A DNA stretch of 64,000 nucleotides from Paraplanobispora siamensis. Its GTDB lineage: Bacteria > Actinomycetota > Actinomycetes > Streptosporangiales > Streptosporangiaceae. A program made the position numbers and the translations under genes. Location: NCBI RefSeq assembly GCF_016863175.1, contig NZ_BOOJ01000037.1, positions 100,291 through 164,290 of the forward strand, in the 5' to 3' direction. Shown piece by piece: positions 1-9,017 of the stretch (position 1 is its first letter; every line of letters starts with the position of its first letter). The notes under the pieces are model-generated. The model did no database searches. It was not told the DNA's origin and saw only the letters and a list, made by a program, of their open reading frames with translations.

Positions 1-358
1 GCAGGTCGGCGAGCAGGAGCTCCGCCGCCTGCGCCGTGTCGGGGTCGCGGCGGAAGCGGTCCCCGTCGAATCCGAACGAGGAGGCGCGCCACCAGCGCTC
101 CTTCCCCTTCCCCCGGCCGGGAGCGTCCTCGATGAGGCCGTGGCGGGCCAGCTGGCGCAGATGGTAGCTGGTCGAACCGGTGCTCTCCCCGCTCTTGGCG
201 GCGAGCTGGGTCGCGGTCGAGGGGCCGTCCAGCTCCAGCAGTTCCAGCAGGCGGAGCCGGATCGGGTGGGCGAGCCCCTTGAGCGCGGAGGCGTCGAGCT
301 CGCGGGTCGAGTGCCGGACGACCGGTGAGTCACCCGGCTCGGGGGTCTTGTCATCCAT
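1..358 (-). CDS. ArsR-family winged-helix transcriptional repressor (3' end outside window)
   Basis: The reverse strand translates from ATG at 358 to MDDKTPEPGDSPVVRHSTREL and then an ArsR-type winged helix: 'LKGLAHPIRLRLLELLE', 'STATQLAAKSG' and the recognition-helix segment 'STSYHLRQLARHGLIED'. About 119 codons are visible and the C-terminus runs off the window edge. No metal-binding Cys cluster is seen in the visible part, so the ligand is unknown. It is divergent from an MFS exporter that starts 68 bp away, the usual layout for a repressor of its neighbouring efflux gene. The spacer carries repeated TTTGCA elements that could be the operator. Confidence 0.85.
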   Translation of the reverse strand, partial: MDDKTPEPGDSPVVRHSTRELDASALKGLAHPIRLRLLELLELDGPSTATQLAAKSGESTGSTSYHLRQLARHGLIEDAPGRGKGKERWWRASSFGFDGDRFRRDPDTAQAAELLLADL

Positions 359-360
359 GG

Positions 361-394
361 TTTGCAGCCATATCTTTGCAAAGAGAGTTTTGCA
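361..394. promoter_or_regulatory. Candidate ArsR operator: repeated TTTGCA and palindrome CTTTGCAAAG
   Basis: The arsR-MFS spacer is AT-richer than its surroundings. It carries TTTGCA at 361-366, a perfect 10-bp palindrome CTTTGCAAAG at 374-383 and TTTTGCA at 388-394, spaced about 14 bp apart. That arrangement suits a dimeric winged-helix repressor covering both divergent promoters. The assignment to this ArsR protein is inference from position. Confidence 0.5.
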
Positions 395-425
395 CACTTT
401 CCTTTACACGCTACCGGAGGTACCT

Positions 426-1835
426 GTGCCCGGGCGATCCTTCCGCTGGTTGTGGGCCTCCTCGGGCCTGTCCAACACCGCCGACGGCGTCGTGCTCATG
501 GGAGTGCCCCTGATCGCGGTGACGCTGACCCGCTCGCCGCTCCTGGTCTCCCTGGTCACCGCGGCGGTGACGCTCCCCTGGCTGCTGTTCTCCCTGCACG
601 CGGGGGTCTTCGCCGACCGGTGCGACCGGCGCCGGATGATGGTCGCGGCCGTCTGGGCCCGGGCGGGCGTGCTGGCCGTACTGGCTCTGACGGCCTGGCT
701 GGGGATGCTGAACCTGCCCGTGCTGCTGGCCGGGGTCCTGCTGCTCGGCGCGGGCGAGGTCTTCGCCGACAGCGCGGCGCAGGCGGTGGTGCCGATGACC
801 ATGCCGCGCGAGCGGCTCACCGACGCCAACGGCAGGCTCGTCGCCACGGAGACGGTCGGCAACAACTTCCTCGGCGCCCCGCTCGCCGGGATCCTGATCG
901 GGCTCGGCGCCACGCTCGGGATCACCGCCACACTCGGGGCTCCCGCCCTGCTGTACGCGGCGGCGGGCCTCGCCCTGCTCGGCATGCGCGGGCGTTTCCG
1001 CCTCCAGACTCCCTCCTCGGGCCCGCTCCGCGCCGACATCGCCCGGGGGTTGCGCTTCCTGTGGGGGCACCGCGTCCTGCGGAGCCTGACCGTGTTCGGA
1101 GGGGTGTTCAACTTCGCGAACGACGCCTATTTCGCGGTCTTCGTCCTGTGGGTGGTCGGCGAGGAGTCGCGGGTGAGGCTCACCCCCAGCGGGTACGGCC
1201 TCCTGGCGGTGGCGCTCGCCCTCGGTGCGATCGCTGGCTCGCTGGCCGCCGGACGGCTGGCCCGGCGCGCGGGCCAGGCCGGGACGCTGGTCGCGGTCAA
1301 CCTGGTCAACGCCCTGCTGCTGCTCGTCCCGGTCCTCGTCCCCACCGTCGCCGCCATCGGCGTGACGGCCGTGCTCCTCGGCGCGACCAACGCCGTCTCC
1401 AACGTCCTGCTGGTCTCGCTGCGCCAGCGGCTCGTGCCCGAGCGGCTGATGGGCCGGGTCCACGCGACCGTCCGCCTGATCGGCATGGGGGCCAGGCCTC
1501 TGGGCGCGGCGGCCGGCGGGGTCCTCGCCGCGGTCGCCGGGCTGCCCGCCGTGTTCTGCGCCGCCGCGGGCCTGTGCGTCCTGACCATCCTCCTGGTCTC
1601 AAGGACCGTCACGGCCCGCGCGGTGGCCGCCGCCGAGGCGGAGGCCGAGTCCGGGAGCGGGGCGGTGTCAGATGCGGGGGTGGGAGGCGAGGGGCTGGGC
1701 GGGCCAGTCGAGGAGACGCGCGCCCAGCACGGCGGTCTCCAGGGTGAAGCGCTGGGTGGGGTCGTCGGGGGAGAATCCGGTGAGCCGGCGGATGCGCTCC
1801 AGCCGATAGGTCACCGCCCGGGTGCTGACGCCTAA
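426..1835 (+). CDS. MFS transporter (drug/metabolite exporter-like)
   Basis: This is an integral membrane protein of the major facilitator superfamily, about 469 aa. The GTG start at 426 was chosen because a GGAGG ribosome site lies just upstream (416-420) and membrane segments begin soon after. Multiple hydrophobic helices and the inter-helix-2/3 motif 'GVFADRCDRRRMM' are visible, and a second half begins near residue 215. The C-terminus is odd: the last 56 or so codons (from 1668) are hydrophilic, Gly/Glu-rich and overlap the convergent PucR gene, so the functional protein may effectively end near 'TVTARAVAAAEAEAES'. It is divergent from an ArsR repressor that probably controls it. Substrate is unknown. 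Confidence 0.85.
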   Translation: MPGRSFRWLWASSGLSNTADGVVLMGVPLIAVTLTRSPLLVSLVTAAVTLPWLLFSLHAGVFADRCDRRRMMVAAVWARAGVLAVLALTAWLGMLNLPVLLAGVLLLGAGEVFADSAAQAVVPMTMPRERLTDANGRLVATETVGNNFLGAPLAGILIGLGATLGITATLGAPALLYAAAGLALLGMRGRFRLQTPSSGPLRADIARGLRFLWGHRVLRSLTVFGGVFNFANDAYFAVFVLWVVGEESRVRLTPSGYGLLAVALALGAIAGSLAAGRLARRAGQAGTLVAVNLVNALLLLVPVLVPTVAAIGVTAVLLGATNAVSNVLLVSLRQRLVPERLMGRVHATVRLIGMGARPLGAAAGGVLAAVAGLPAVFCAAAGLCVLTILLVSRTVTARAVAAAEAEAESGSGAVSDAGVGGEGLGGPVEETRAQHGGLQGEALGGVVGGESGEPADALQPIGHRPGADA

Positions 1836-2795
1836 CTTGCGTGCGGCCGCCGTCTGGTTCCCCTGCGCGGCGAAGACGGCCTCCAGCGTGGCGAGCAGCG
1901 GCTCCGGACCGCCCCGCGCCTCCAGCAGCGGGCTCAGCACGGTCGTGACCAGGTCGTCGATGGCCTCCCGGTCGCGTAACAGCACCGGGAAGACCAGCAG
2001 GTCGGCGGCCTTGAGCACGGGTGCGCGCAGGCCCAGCCGGTCGCCCAGCTCGATCGCGTTGCCGGCCTCACGATAGGAGCTGACCACCCCGCCGGGCCCC
2101 CGGTGCGGGCGCCCCACCCCGACCCGCCAGCCCGGCTCCATGGCCTGCCGCACGTGATGTGTGAACTCCCCGGTCGCCGCGCCGAGGCCGCCCGGCGCCA
2201 CGCAGACCATCATCCCGTCCCGGACGGCGACCAGCACGTTGTGCGACCCGAACCGGGTGATCATCGCCTGCTCGATCCGCCGCACCGTCGGGTCCCCGTC
2301 CCCTCGCAGGGCCGTACCGGCCGGGCGGGCGACCGCGACCACGTAGGACTCGGCGAGCCGGAGCCCGAAGTGCGCGGCGCGTTCGGCCAGCCGGTCCGAG
2401 CGGCCCTGGAGAAGGTCGTCCACGAACTCCCTGCGGGCCGCCTCCTCCTGGCGGACGGCCAGCCGCTGGGCGTTCTCGTAGCCCTCCATGAGGGCGGAGA
2501 CCGCGCGCCGCAGTATCGGCAGCAGCGCCGTACCGGCGGCCCGGCCCGGCCCGTTCCGCTCCGCCGGCTCGGCCATCGCCAGTGCGGCGTCGATGAGGTC
2601 CCGCAGCGGCACACCCAGCTCGGCGGCCCGCGCCCCCGCCGTCCGGTAGGCGTCGAGCGCCTCGCGGCCGGGCAGCCGCCCGGTGGCGGCCGCCTCGTCC
2701 AGCACGCGAAGGTGCCCGCCGAGCAGGTCGGCGGGCACCTTCATCACCGCTGTCCCTTCGCCCGATCGCATGCCGGCTCCTGCGATCTCGTCCAT
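1668..2795 (-). CDS. PucR/CdaR-type transcriptional regulator
   Basis: This 375-aa cytoplasmic regulator has the PucR C-terminal helix-turn-helix near residues 300-365: 'EAVFAAQGNQTAAARKLGVS' followed by TRAVTYRLERIRRLTG. The centre resembles the GGDEF-like CdaR region and the N-terminus is helical. The ATG at 2795 shares one base with the stop of the upstream permease (TGATG), so translation is probably coupled to the ABC operon. Internal ATGs at MRSGEG and MKVPADLL are alternatives. Being the last gene of an exporter operon, it may respond to the exported compound. Its 3' end overlaps the convergent MFS gene by 168 bp. Confidence 0.88.
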   Translation of the reverse strand: MDEIAGAGMRSGEGTAVMKVPADLLGGHLRVLDEAAATGRLPGREALDAYRTAGARAAELGVPLRDLIDAALAMAEPAERNGPGRAAGTALLPILRRAVSALMEGYENAQRLAVRQEEAARREFVDDLLQGRSDRLAERAAHFGLRLAESYVVAVARPAGTALRGDGDPTVRRIEQAMITRFGSHNVLVAVRDGMMVCVAPGGLGAATGEFTHHVRQAMEPGWRVGVGRPHRGPGGVVSSYREAGNAIELGDRLGLRAPVLKAADLLVFPVLLRDREAIDDLVTTVLSPLLEARGGPEPLLATLEAVFAAQGNQTAAARKLGVSTRAVTYRLERIRRLTGFSPDDPTQRFTLETAVLGARLLDWPAQPLASHPRI

Positions 2796-3595
2796 CAGAC
2801 TCCCACGTCGCGCCGATCGAAGGCGAGGACCGCGGTGATCAGCAGCACGACGGTCGCGCCGGCCAGCACGAGGTAGTCCCCCACGGGGAACCCCTGGTAG
2901 AGCGGCTTGCCGTCCAGGTAGTAGTGGAAGGGCGAGAGCCAGCGAAGCCAGGAGATCCAGTCCACGTTCCTGCCCATGGTCTCCACGATGTAGCCGCCGA
3001 CCGCGACCACGCCGACGACCGCCATCGCCGTCCCCTTACGCCCGGTGGCCGCGCCGACCGCCAGCGCCAGCACGCCGAAGAACAGCCCGAGCAGGAAGAC
3101 CCCGGTGTGCGCGGCGAGGATCCGGTCGGCGGGGACGTCCATGTCGGAGACGATCGACAGCACCCAGACGAGCAGGAACGTGGCCGCCGCGACGGCGAGC
3201 AGGCCGAGTGCGAGGGCGACGAAGCGCTCGAAGACCAGCCGCCTGCGGTCGATCGGGAGCGTGACGGTCAGCTCCAGCGTGCCCGCCTCCTCCGGCTGGG
3301 CGATCGCCCGGTTGCCCAGGAGCATCGCGCACACCACGAACAGCATCGGCCCGAACAGCTGGTAGACCACGCTGCTCAGGTAGCCGGCCCCGGAGGTGAA
3401 GTCCTGCAGACCGCCCAGCAGGTCGCGCAGCGCGCCCGGATACTTCTCCAGCGCCTGCTTGCCGTAGATGTCCTTGTTCTGGGAGATGTTCGGATAGATC
3501 GACAGGTAGAGCGTGAAGAACGCCCCGATGCCGATCGTCCAGCGGATCAGCGACCTGCGGTAGTCACGCAGGCTCTTGGACACCAGCGCGGGCAT
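2795..3595 (-). CDS. ABC-2 type transporter permease
   Basis: This 266-aa membrane protein has about six hydrophobic segments, including 'LLAVAAATFLLVWVLSIVSD', 'TGVFLLGLFFGVLALAVGAA' and a C-terminal helix ending FDRRDVGV. It matches ABC-2 permeases of the actinobacterial antibiotic-export type. It follows and overlaps the ATPase gene (3564-3595) by 32 bp and couples to the PucR gene through a TGATG junction, so the three genes form one operon. It would form the membrane channel of an exporter; the substrate cannot be deduced. Confidence 0.88.
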   Translation of the reverse strand: MPALVSKSLRDYRRSLIRWTIGIGAFFTLYLSIYPNISQNKDIYGKQALEKYPGALRDLLGGLQDFTSGAGYLSSVVYQLFGPMLFVVCAMLLGNRAIAQPEEAGTLELTVTLPIDRRRLVFERFVALALGLLAVAAATFLLVWVLSIVSDMDVPADRILAAHTGVFLLGLFFGVLALAVGAATGRKGTAMAVVGVVAVGGYIVETMGRNVDWISWLRWLSPFHYYLDGKPLYQGFPVGDYLVLAGATVVLLITAVLAFDRRDVGV

Positions 3596-4490
3596 GACGT
3601 CCCTCCTCCTCGCTCTCGCTGTAGTAGGTCAGGAAGATCTCTTCCAGGTCGGGTTCGGCGCTGACCAGGTGCACCACGGTGAACCGCGCCGCCGCCTTGA
3701 TCAGCGCGTCCGGGCGGCCGTCGATCGTGCAGCGCACGCCGGCCCCCTCCACCCTCAGGTCCCGCACGCCGGGCAGGTCCTCGAAGGCCTCGCGCGGCAC
3801 GGGCGCGTCGAAGTGGAGCTCCACCCGGCGCACCGCCTTCTCCCGCAGGGCCGCGATGTCCTCGACCGCGACCAGCCGGCCGCTCCGGACGATGCCGACC
3901 CGGTCGGAGACGTGCTCCACCTCGGCCAGCACGTGGGAGGACATCAGCACGGTCCGCCCGCTGCTGCGCACCTCGCGGACCATGGCGAGGAACTCCTGCT
4001 GGACCAGCGGGTCCAGTCCGCTCGTCGGCTCGTCCAGGATCAGGAACTCCGGCTCGTGCATGAACGCCTGGATCAGCCCGACCTTCTGCTTGTTGCCCTT
4101 GGAGAGCTTGCCCATCGGCACCGACAGGTCGGCCTCCAGCCGCTCGGCGAGCGCCGTGATCCGCTCCCCGGGTACGCCGCCGCGGGCGCGTCCCAGGAAG
4201 CCGAGGTATTCGCTCGCCTTCTCCCGGCCCTCCAGGGCCAGCTCTCCGGGCAGGTAACCGATCCGGCCGCGCACGGCCGGATCGCGGGGGTCCATGCCCA
4301 GCACGCTCATCCGGCCCCGGGTGGGGCGGATCACGTCGAGCAGGAGCCTGATGGTCGTCGTCTTGCCCGCGCCGTTCGGGCCCAGATACCCGAACACCTC
4401 TCCCGGCCGGATCTCCAGATCGAGGTCCTCGAGCCCCCGGCGCTTACCGTAGAACTTGGTCAGTCCCTCGGTCTCCACTACCGCTGTCAT
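3564..4490 (-). CDS. ABC transporter ATP-binding protein (DrrA/multidrug-export type)
   Basis: This 308-aa nucleotide-binding subunit has Walker A 'GPNGAGKTTT' at about residues 37-46, the signature LSKGNKQKVGL, Walker B FLILDEPTSGLDP and the H-loop SSHVLAEVEHV. The C-terminal 90 residues form the extra domain typical of DrrA-like exporter ATPases. It is the first gene of the ABC-permease-PucR operon, so the promoter should lie in 4491-4623. That spacer contains two direct copies of CCGATCA (4512-4518, 4532-4538) of unknown meaning. Confidence 0.93.
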   Translation of the reverse strand: MTAVVETEGLTKFYGKRRGLEDLDLEIRPGEVFGYLGPNGAGKTTTIRLLLDVIRPTRGRMSVLGMDPRDPAVRGRIGYLPGELALEGREKASEYLGFLGRARGGVPGERITALAERLEADLSVPMGKLSKGNKQKVGLIQAFMHEPEFLILDEPTSGLDPLVQQEFLAMVREVRSSGRTVLMSSHVLAEVEHVSDRVGIVRSGRLVAVEDIAALREKAVRRVELHFDAPVPREAFEDLPGVRDLRVEGAGVRCTIDGRPDALIKAAARFTVVHLVSAEPDLEEIFLTYYSESEEEGRHARAGVQEPA

Positions 4491-4623
4491 GCTCCCGATC
4501 GTGCCCCCGCACCGATCACCGGGACCATGACCCGATCACAACACTTCCCCGCTTCTTCGTTTCCCGCTTCCGGAAACGACCCGGGATGACCGGAACAGCC
4601 GGGGTATCCGGGGCGTCCGGGAC

Positions 4624-5496
4624 TCAGTGGAGTTTGCGGCGCTCGATCCAGGCGACGATCGCCGCGGCGATCTCTTCGGGCCGGTCCTCCGGCGCGTGGT
4701 GGCCGGCCGGGCCGCAGTGCTCGATCTCCAGGGCGGCGATGTTCGCCGCGCACCAGGCGGCCATCTCCTCCCCGATGAGCAGGGTCGGCGCGGAGTCGAA
4801 GGTGAGCAGCAGCTTGGGGACGTCGTCGCTGCCCGCCAGCCACGCGCCGTAGCCCTCGATCCGGCGGGCCACGTCGGCGGGCTCCCCGTCGAGCGGCAAC
4901 GATCGCGCCCACTGCAGCAGGGGGCGGCGGCTGTCTCGGGTGGGGTACGGCGCCAGATAGGGGGCCATCTCCTGCGGGTTCAGCGCCGTCAGCACACCGC
5001 CGGTGAACGCGGTCTCCACCAGGAAGTTCCGGTCGAGCACCAGCGCCTCCCCCTCCGGTCCGCGGATCCTCTCACCCCGGGAGCGCGGCCCCTCGCCCAG
5101 TTCACTCCAGCTCATCGGCCGGACGAAGGTCTCCATGAAGGCCACGCCGCGAACCCGCCCGGGATGCCGGGCCGCCCAGTCGAAGGCCAGCGCCCCGCCC
5201 CAGTCGTGGCCGACCAGGATCACCTCCTCCAGGCCGAGCGCGTCGAACCAGGCGTCGAGATAGCGGGCGTGGTCGTCGAAGCGGTAGCCGAGGGCGGGCT
5301 TGCCCGAGCGGCCCATGCCGATCAGGTCGGGGGCCAGCACCCGGCCGGGCCCGCCGACGCGGGGCAGCACGTTCCGCCACAGGTACGAGGAGGCGGGGTT
5401 GCCGTGCAGGAAGACCACCGGAGTCCCGTGCTCCTGCCTGCTCCTCTCTATCTCCTCGTAGTACATCGTCGAATCGAGCACATCGATGGTCGGCAT
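4624..5496 (-). CDS. Haloalkane dehalogenase-like alpha/beta hydrolase
   Basis: This 290-aa enzyme has all residues expected of a haloalkane dehalogenase: N33 in HGNPASSYLWR, nucleophile D98 followed by halide-binding W99 in VGHDWGG, catalytic acid E122 in FMETFVRP, and base H266 in GPAGHHAPED. An acid placed right after strand 6 is typical of the DhaA/LinB subfamily (HLD-II). The reaction would be hydrolytic removal of halide from haloalkanes. The ATG at 5496 was chosen because upstream in-frame sequence overlaps the divergent marR gene. The divergent MarR regulator and a strong intervening operator suggest substrate-inducible expression. A luciferase-like or other hydrolase of this fold is the main alternative. 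Confidence 0.85.
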   Translation of the reverse strand: MPTIDVLDSTMYYEEIERSRQEHGTPVVFLHGNPASSYLWRNVLPRVGGPGRVLAPDLIGMGRSGKPALGYRFDDHARYLDAWFDALGLEEVILVGHDWGGALAFDWAARHPGRVRGVAFMETFVRPMSWSELGEGPRSRGERIRGPEGEALVLDRNFLVETAFTGGVLTALNPQEMAPYLAPYPTRDSRRPLLQWARSLPLDGEPADVARRIEGYGAWLAGSDDVPKLLLTFDSAPTLLIGEEMAAWCAANIAALEIEHCGPAGHHAPEDRPEEIAAAIVAWIERRKLH

Positions 5497-5525
5497 CGGG
5501 TCGCCCGTCCAATCCGTTTGTCCAA

Positions 5526-5572
5526 CTAACGTTTGTGGCACTAACGAATCTAAATCGTTAGGACGGCTAACG
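5526..5572. promoter_or_regulatory. MarR operator cluster between dehalogenase and marR
   Basis: The 96-bp divergent spacer contains a perfect inverted repeat CTAACGA-N7-TCGTTAG (5541-5561). Two further CTAACG half-sites lie on the same strand at 5526-5531 and 5567-5572. The sequence is AT-rich against a GC-rich background and sits where both promoters must lie. A MarR dimer bound here could repress both genes. The pairing with this MarR is inferred from position. Confidence 0.7.
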
Positions 5573-5592
5573 CAAGGGATAAGATCGACGGC

Positions 5593-6096
5593 ATGGACGA
5601 CAGTGCCACCGACATGCCGCACACCGGCGACGACCAGGCCACCCCCGCCCGGCTGCGGACCCTGCCGAGCAGACTGCTGGGAATGGCGGCGGCGCACGCC
5701 GAACGGCTGGTGAGCAGGAAGCTGGCCGAGGAGGACGCGCGCAGGTGGCACTACGCCGTGCTCGTCACACTCCGGGAGTCCGGCCCGGCCAGCCAGGCGA
5801 CGCTGAGCCGCCGCACCGGCATCTACCGCAGCGACCTGGTCGCCGTGATCAACGAACTGGCCGACCGCGGCCTCATCGAGCGGGCACCCGACCCCGCCGA
5901 CCGCCGCCGCAACGTCATCACCGTGACCCCCGAGGGCCGCAGCATGCTGACCCGGCTCGACGCCCTCCTGGACTCCCTCCACGAGGACCTGCTCGCCCCG
6001 CTGACCGGCCCCGAACGCGAGCAGCTGGTCGACCTCCTGACCCGCCTGGTCGACCACCACTCACACCAGGCACCCCCCGGTGACCGGCACGCCTGA
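5593..6096 (+). CDS. MarR-family transcriptional regulator
   Basis: This 167-aa winged-helix protein shows 'SQATLSRRTGIYRSDLVAVI' followed by NELADRGLIERAPDPADRRRNVITVTPEG, the classic MarR recognition helix and DxRR wing (about residues 75-125). It has helical N- and C-termini for dimerisation. It is divergent from the dehalogenase-like gene with an inverted repeat in the spacer, so it most likely represses both itself and that gene and is released by a small ligand. The ATG at 5593 is the only sensible start. Confidence 0.92.
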   Translation: MDDSATDMPHTGDDQATPARLRTLPSRLLGMAAAHAERLVSRKLAEEDARRWHYAVLVTLRESGPASQATLSRRTGIYRSDLVAVINELADRGLIERAPDPADRRRNVITVTPEGRSMLTRLDALLDSLHEDLLAPLTGPEREQLVDLLTRLVDHHSHQAPPGDRHA

Positions 6097-6125
6097 GGCG
6101 TGCCTCTCCCTGGTCGTGCCCGCTC

Positions 6126-6341
6126 CTACCAGTCCTGGGAGAGACCGGACATGCGGCGGAGGTATTCGTCCTCGTCGATCTCGCCTGCGGCGTAGCGACG
6201 CCGGAGGATCTCGCGGGGGTCGTCGGGCGCGGGCAGGGCGGAGGAGCGCCTCCTGGCGGTGTGGACCATGAGGGCGACGCCGAGCACCACCGCGGCGATC
6301 ACGGCGATGACGAAGAGGACCAGAACCATCCGGGTGATCAT
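6126..6341 (-). CDS. Small SHOCT-domain membrane protein
   Basis: This 71-aa protein has one N-terminal transmembrane helix ('[20 protein letters not shown]') followed by a charged region and a C-terminal SHOCT motif ([23 protein letters not shown]). SHOCT domains are short helical oligomerisation modules; function is unknown. Its start overlaps the cobQ stop by 4 nt (ATGA, 6338-6341), so it is translated after cobQ from the same transcript, though a role in B12 synthesis is not implied. Confidence 0.85.
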   Translation of the reverse strand: MITRMVLVLFVIAVIAAVVLGVALMVHTARRRSSALPAPDDPREILRRRYAAGEIDEDEYLRRMSGLSQDW

Positions 6342-7897
6342 CGTTCACCGTCCATATCACCATTGTGCGAGAAATTCGGCGCTCCGGGGAGGGAACCGCC
6401 CGGCGGCAGCATCGGAAGACCCCGCGGGGCTCCGCCGTCCAGGAGGCGGAGCAGGGCGTCGGTGTCCACGTGCTGCTCGATCAGGTCGCCGAGGGCGTCC
6501 AGGCGCTCCTCGCGCAGCGCGGCGAAGCCGGTCCCCGGCGCGGGGGTGAAGTCCCGGCCGGAGGCGGCGGCCACCTCGGTCAGGAAGGCCCGCCGGAAGT
6601 CGTCGTTCTCCAGGGCCCCGTGCCAGGTCGTCCCCCATACGGTGCCCGACCGGCAGCCGTCCAGGAAGGGAGTGCCTCCCTCGACGGTCACCACCCCGTG
6701 GTGGATCTCATAAGCGGCCACGTGACAGCCGTACGCGCTGCCGGCCGGGCGGCCCAGCGTCTTCTCCCTGGCGAACTCCACCGTGGCGGGCAGCAGCCCG
6801 AGTCCTTCGACCCGCCCGGCGCCCGACTCGACCTCGTCGTGGATGGTCCGGGCGAGCATCTGGTAGCCGCCGCAGATGCCCAGCACGACCCGGCCTGGCA
6901 GCGCGTCGGCCAGGCCGGTGGCGCGCAGCCAGGCCAGGTCCGAGACCGTGGCGCGGGAGCCGGGCAGGACCACCAGGTCGGCGTCGTCGAGCTCGGCCGG
7001 GGAGGTCACGAAACGCACGACCACGCCGGGCTCGGAGGCCAGGGCGTCGACGTCGGTGAAGTTGGAGATGCGCGGCAGCCGGACCACCGCCACCCTCAGG
7101 GTCTGCCTGCCGTACGGCGTGCGCGCGGCGGACGCGGGCCGGTTGTCGAGGGCCAGGGAGTCCTCGACGTCGAGCCAGATGCCCTCCAGCCAGGGCAGCA
7201 CGCCGTACACCTCGCGACCGCTCAGCTTCCTGATCATGTCGAGGCCGGGTTCGAGGAGCTCGCGCGCGCCCCGGAACTTGTTGATCACGAACCCGGCGAT
7301 GAGCGCCTGGTCGGCCGGCTCCAGCAGGGCCACCGTCCCGTACAGCGAGGCGAAGACCCCGCCCCGGTCGATGTCGCCGACCACGATGACCGGCAGGTCT
7401 GCCGCCCGGGCCAGGCCCATGTTCGCGATGTCGCCCCGGCGCAGGTTGATCTCCGCCGGGCTGCCCGCGCCCTCGCAGACCACCACGTCGTAGCGGGACC
7501 GCAGCCGCTCCAGCGCCTCGACGGCGATGTCCCGGAGGCGGTCCTTGACCTGCCAGTACTCCATCGCGTCGACGTCGGCCAGCGGCCTTCCCATGACCAC
7601 CACCTGGCTGCGCCGGTCGCTGCCCGGCTTGAGCAGGATGGGGTTCATGTCGGCGCTGGGCTCCAGCCAGCACGCGGCGGCCTGCATCGCCTGGGCCCGG
7701 CCGATCTCGGCGCCGTCGGCGGTGACGAAGGAGTTCAGCGACATGTTCTGCGCCTTGTACGGCGCGACCTTCACGCCCTGGCGGGCCAGCCACCGGCAGA
7801 TGCCGGCGGTGACGATGCTCTTGCCCGCGTCGGAGGTGGTCCCGGCGACAAGGAGAGAACCGGTCACCCCCGCCGCGCCGCCCGTTGTGCCTGCCAT
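6338..7897 (-). CDS. cobQ: Cobyric acid synthase
   Basis: This 519-aa amidotransferase converts adenosylcobyrinic acid a,c-diamide to cobyric acid in B12 synthesis. The N-terminal ATP-binding DTBS-like domain starts [20 protein letters not shown] and contains '[14 protein letters not shown]'. The middle holds '[14 protein letters not shown]'. The C-terminal glutaminase domain has the nucleophile Cys in [18 protein letters not shown] ribosome site precedes the ATG at 7897. cobD lies 129 bp upstream on the same strand. Length is normal for the family (about 480-520 aa). Confidence 0.96.
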   Translation of the reverse strand: MAGTTGGAAGVTGSLLVAGTTSDAGKSIVTAGICRWLARQGVKVAPYKAQNMSLNSFVTADGAEIGRAQAMQAAACWLEPSADMNPILLKPGSDRRSQVVVMGRPLADVDAMEYWQVKDRLRDIAVEALERLRSRYDVVVCEGAGSPAEINLRRGDIANMGLARAADLPVIVVGDIDRGGVFASLYGTVALLEPADQALIAGFVINKFRGARELLEPGLDMIRKLSGREVYGVLPWLEGIWLDVEDSLALDNRPASAARTPYGRQTLRVAVVRLPRISNFTDVDALASEPGVVVRFVTSPAELDDADLVVLPGSRATVSDLAWLRATGLADALPGRVVLGICGGYQMLARTIHDEVESGAGRVEGLGLLPATVEFAREKTLGRPAGSAYGCHVAAYEIHHGVVTVEGGTPFLDGCRSGTVWGTTWHGALENDDFRRAFLTEVAAASGRDFTPAPGTGFAALREERLDALGDLIEQHVDTDALLRLLDGGAPRGLPMLPPGGSLPGAPNFSHNGDMDGER

Positions 7898-8026
7898 GAC
7901 CGCCTTCCCCGCCGATGCCGGGCCCGTACGCCACGGGGGTTCCCGGGCGTCGCGGCACCGCCGTCGGTCCGCACCGCGCGAAGGTCGGCCTCGCAGGGCG
8001 GAGGTCGGCTTCGCGGAGCGGAGGGA

Positions 8027-8971
8027 TCACCCGCGGAGCGCGGCGAGGACGGCGAGTCCCGCAGCGGCGAACCCTACCGCGCGCGCCAGCCGTACCGAAC
8101 GCCGGATGTCCCTCGCCGACGGTTTCGGCCCGTCGCCCAGCTCCGGCCGGTGCTCCACCCGGTTGCCGTAGACGTTCGTCCCGCCGAGGGTGACATCCAG
8201 CGCCCCGGCGAAGGCCGCCTCGCACCGGCCCGCGTTGGGGCTGGGGTGACGGTGGCCATCCCGGAGGAGTACGGCCGCCGCCCGCCGTACCGAGCCCCCG
8301 GCGACCGGGGCGGCCAGGACCGCCAGCACCCCGGTGAGCCGGGCCGGGACGGCGTTGGCGACGTCGTCGAGCCGCGCCGCGGCCCAGCCGAAGCGCTCGT
8401 AGCGGGCGTTGCGGTGGCCGATCATGGCGTCCAGCGTGTTGACCGCCCGGTAGGCCAGCAGCCCCGGCACCCCGGCGACCGCGCCCCACAGCAGCGGCGC
8501 CACCACGGCGTCGGAGGTGTTCTCGGCGATCGACTCGACCGTCGCCCTGGCCAGCTCCGGCTCGTGCAGGTTCGAGGGGTCCCGGCCGCACAGGTGCGAC
8601 AGCCGCCCGCGCGCCCCGGCCAGGTCGCCGTCCTCCAGGAAGGCCGCCATGGCCGCGCCCTCGCGCCCGAGCGTCGTCCCGCCGAGCACCGCCCAGGTCG
8701 CCACGGCGCTCACCGCGCCCCGGGCCAGCGGATCGCGCACCCGGCCGGCGGCCGCGCCGAGCAGCGCCACGGACCCGACGCAGACGGCGACGTGGACGAC
8801 CCCGTCGGCCCGGGCGTCGCCGTACAGCCGCCTCTCCAGCGCGGCGGCGGCCCGGCCGAACAGCGCGACCGGATGTCCGCGTCGCGGGTCGGCGAGTACC
8901 GCGTCGAGGACGACCCCGGCGAGCATCCCGAGGGCATGGGCCCCGGCGGAGGTCTTCGCCGCTCGTGACAC
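8027..8971 (-). CDS. cobD: Adenosylcobinamide-phosphate synthase (CobD/CbiB)
   Basis: This polytopic membrane enzyme attaches aminopropanol (or its phosphate) to cobyric acid. The N-terminal family signature MLAGVVLDAVLADPRRGHPV is present, followed by 'RATVESIAENTSDAVVAPLLW' and 'YRAVNTLDAMIGHRN', all typical of CobD. I chose GTG at 8971 (314 aa) because GGAG lies 10 nt upstream. ATG at 9034 would overlap the phosphotransferase gene by 17 bp, and ATG at 8923 would start directly at the signature. It sits directly upstream of cobQ in the same orientation. Confidence 0.93.
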   Translation of the reverse strand: MSRAAKTSAGAHALGMLAGVVLDAVLADPRRGHPVALFGRAAAALERRLYGDARADGVVHVAVCVGSVALLGAAAGRVRDPLARGAVSAVATWAVLGGTTLGREGAAMAAFLEDGDLAGARGRLSHLCGRDPSNLHEPELARATVESIAENTSDAVVAPLLWGAVAGVPGLLAYRAVNTLDAMIGHRNARYERFGWAAARLDDVANAVPARLTGVLAVLAAPVAGGSVRRAAAVLLRDGHRHPSPNAGRCEAAFAGALDVTLGGTNVYGNRVEHRPELGDGPKPSARDIRRSVRLARAVGFAAAGLAVLAALRG

Positions 8972-9017
8972 GTCTGTGAGGCTCCACGCTCCAAAGGCCC
9001 GCGCCGGGGCACCGCCG

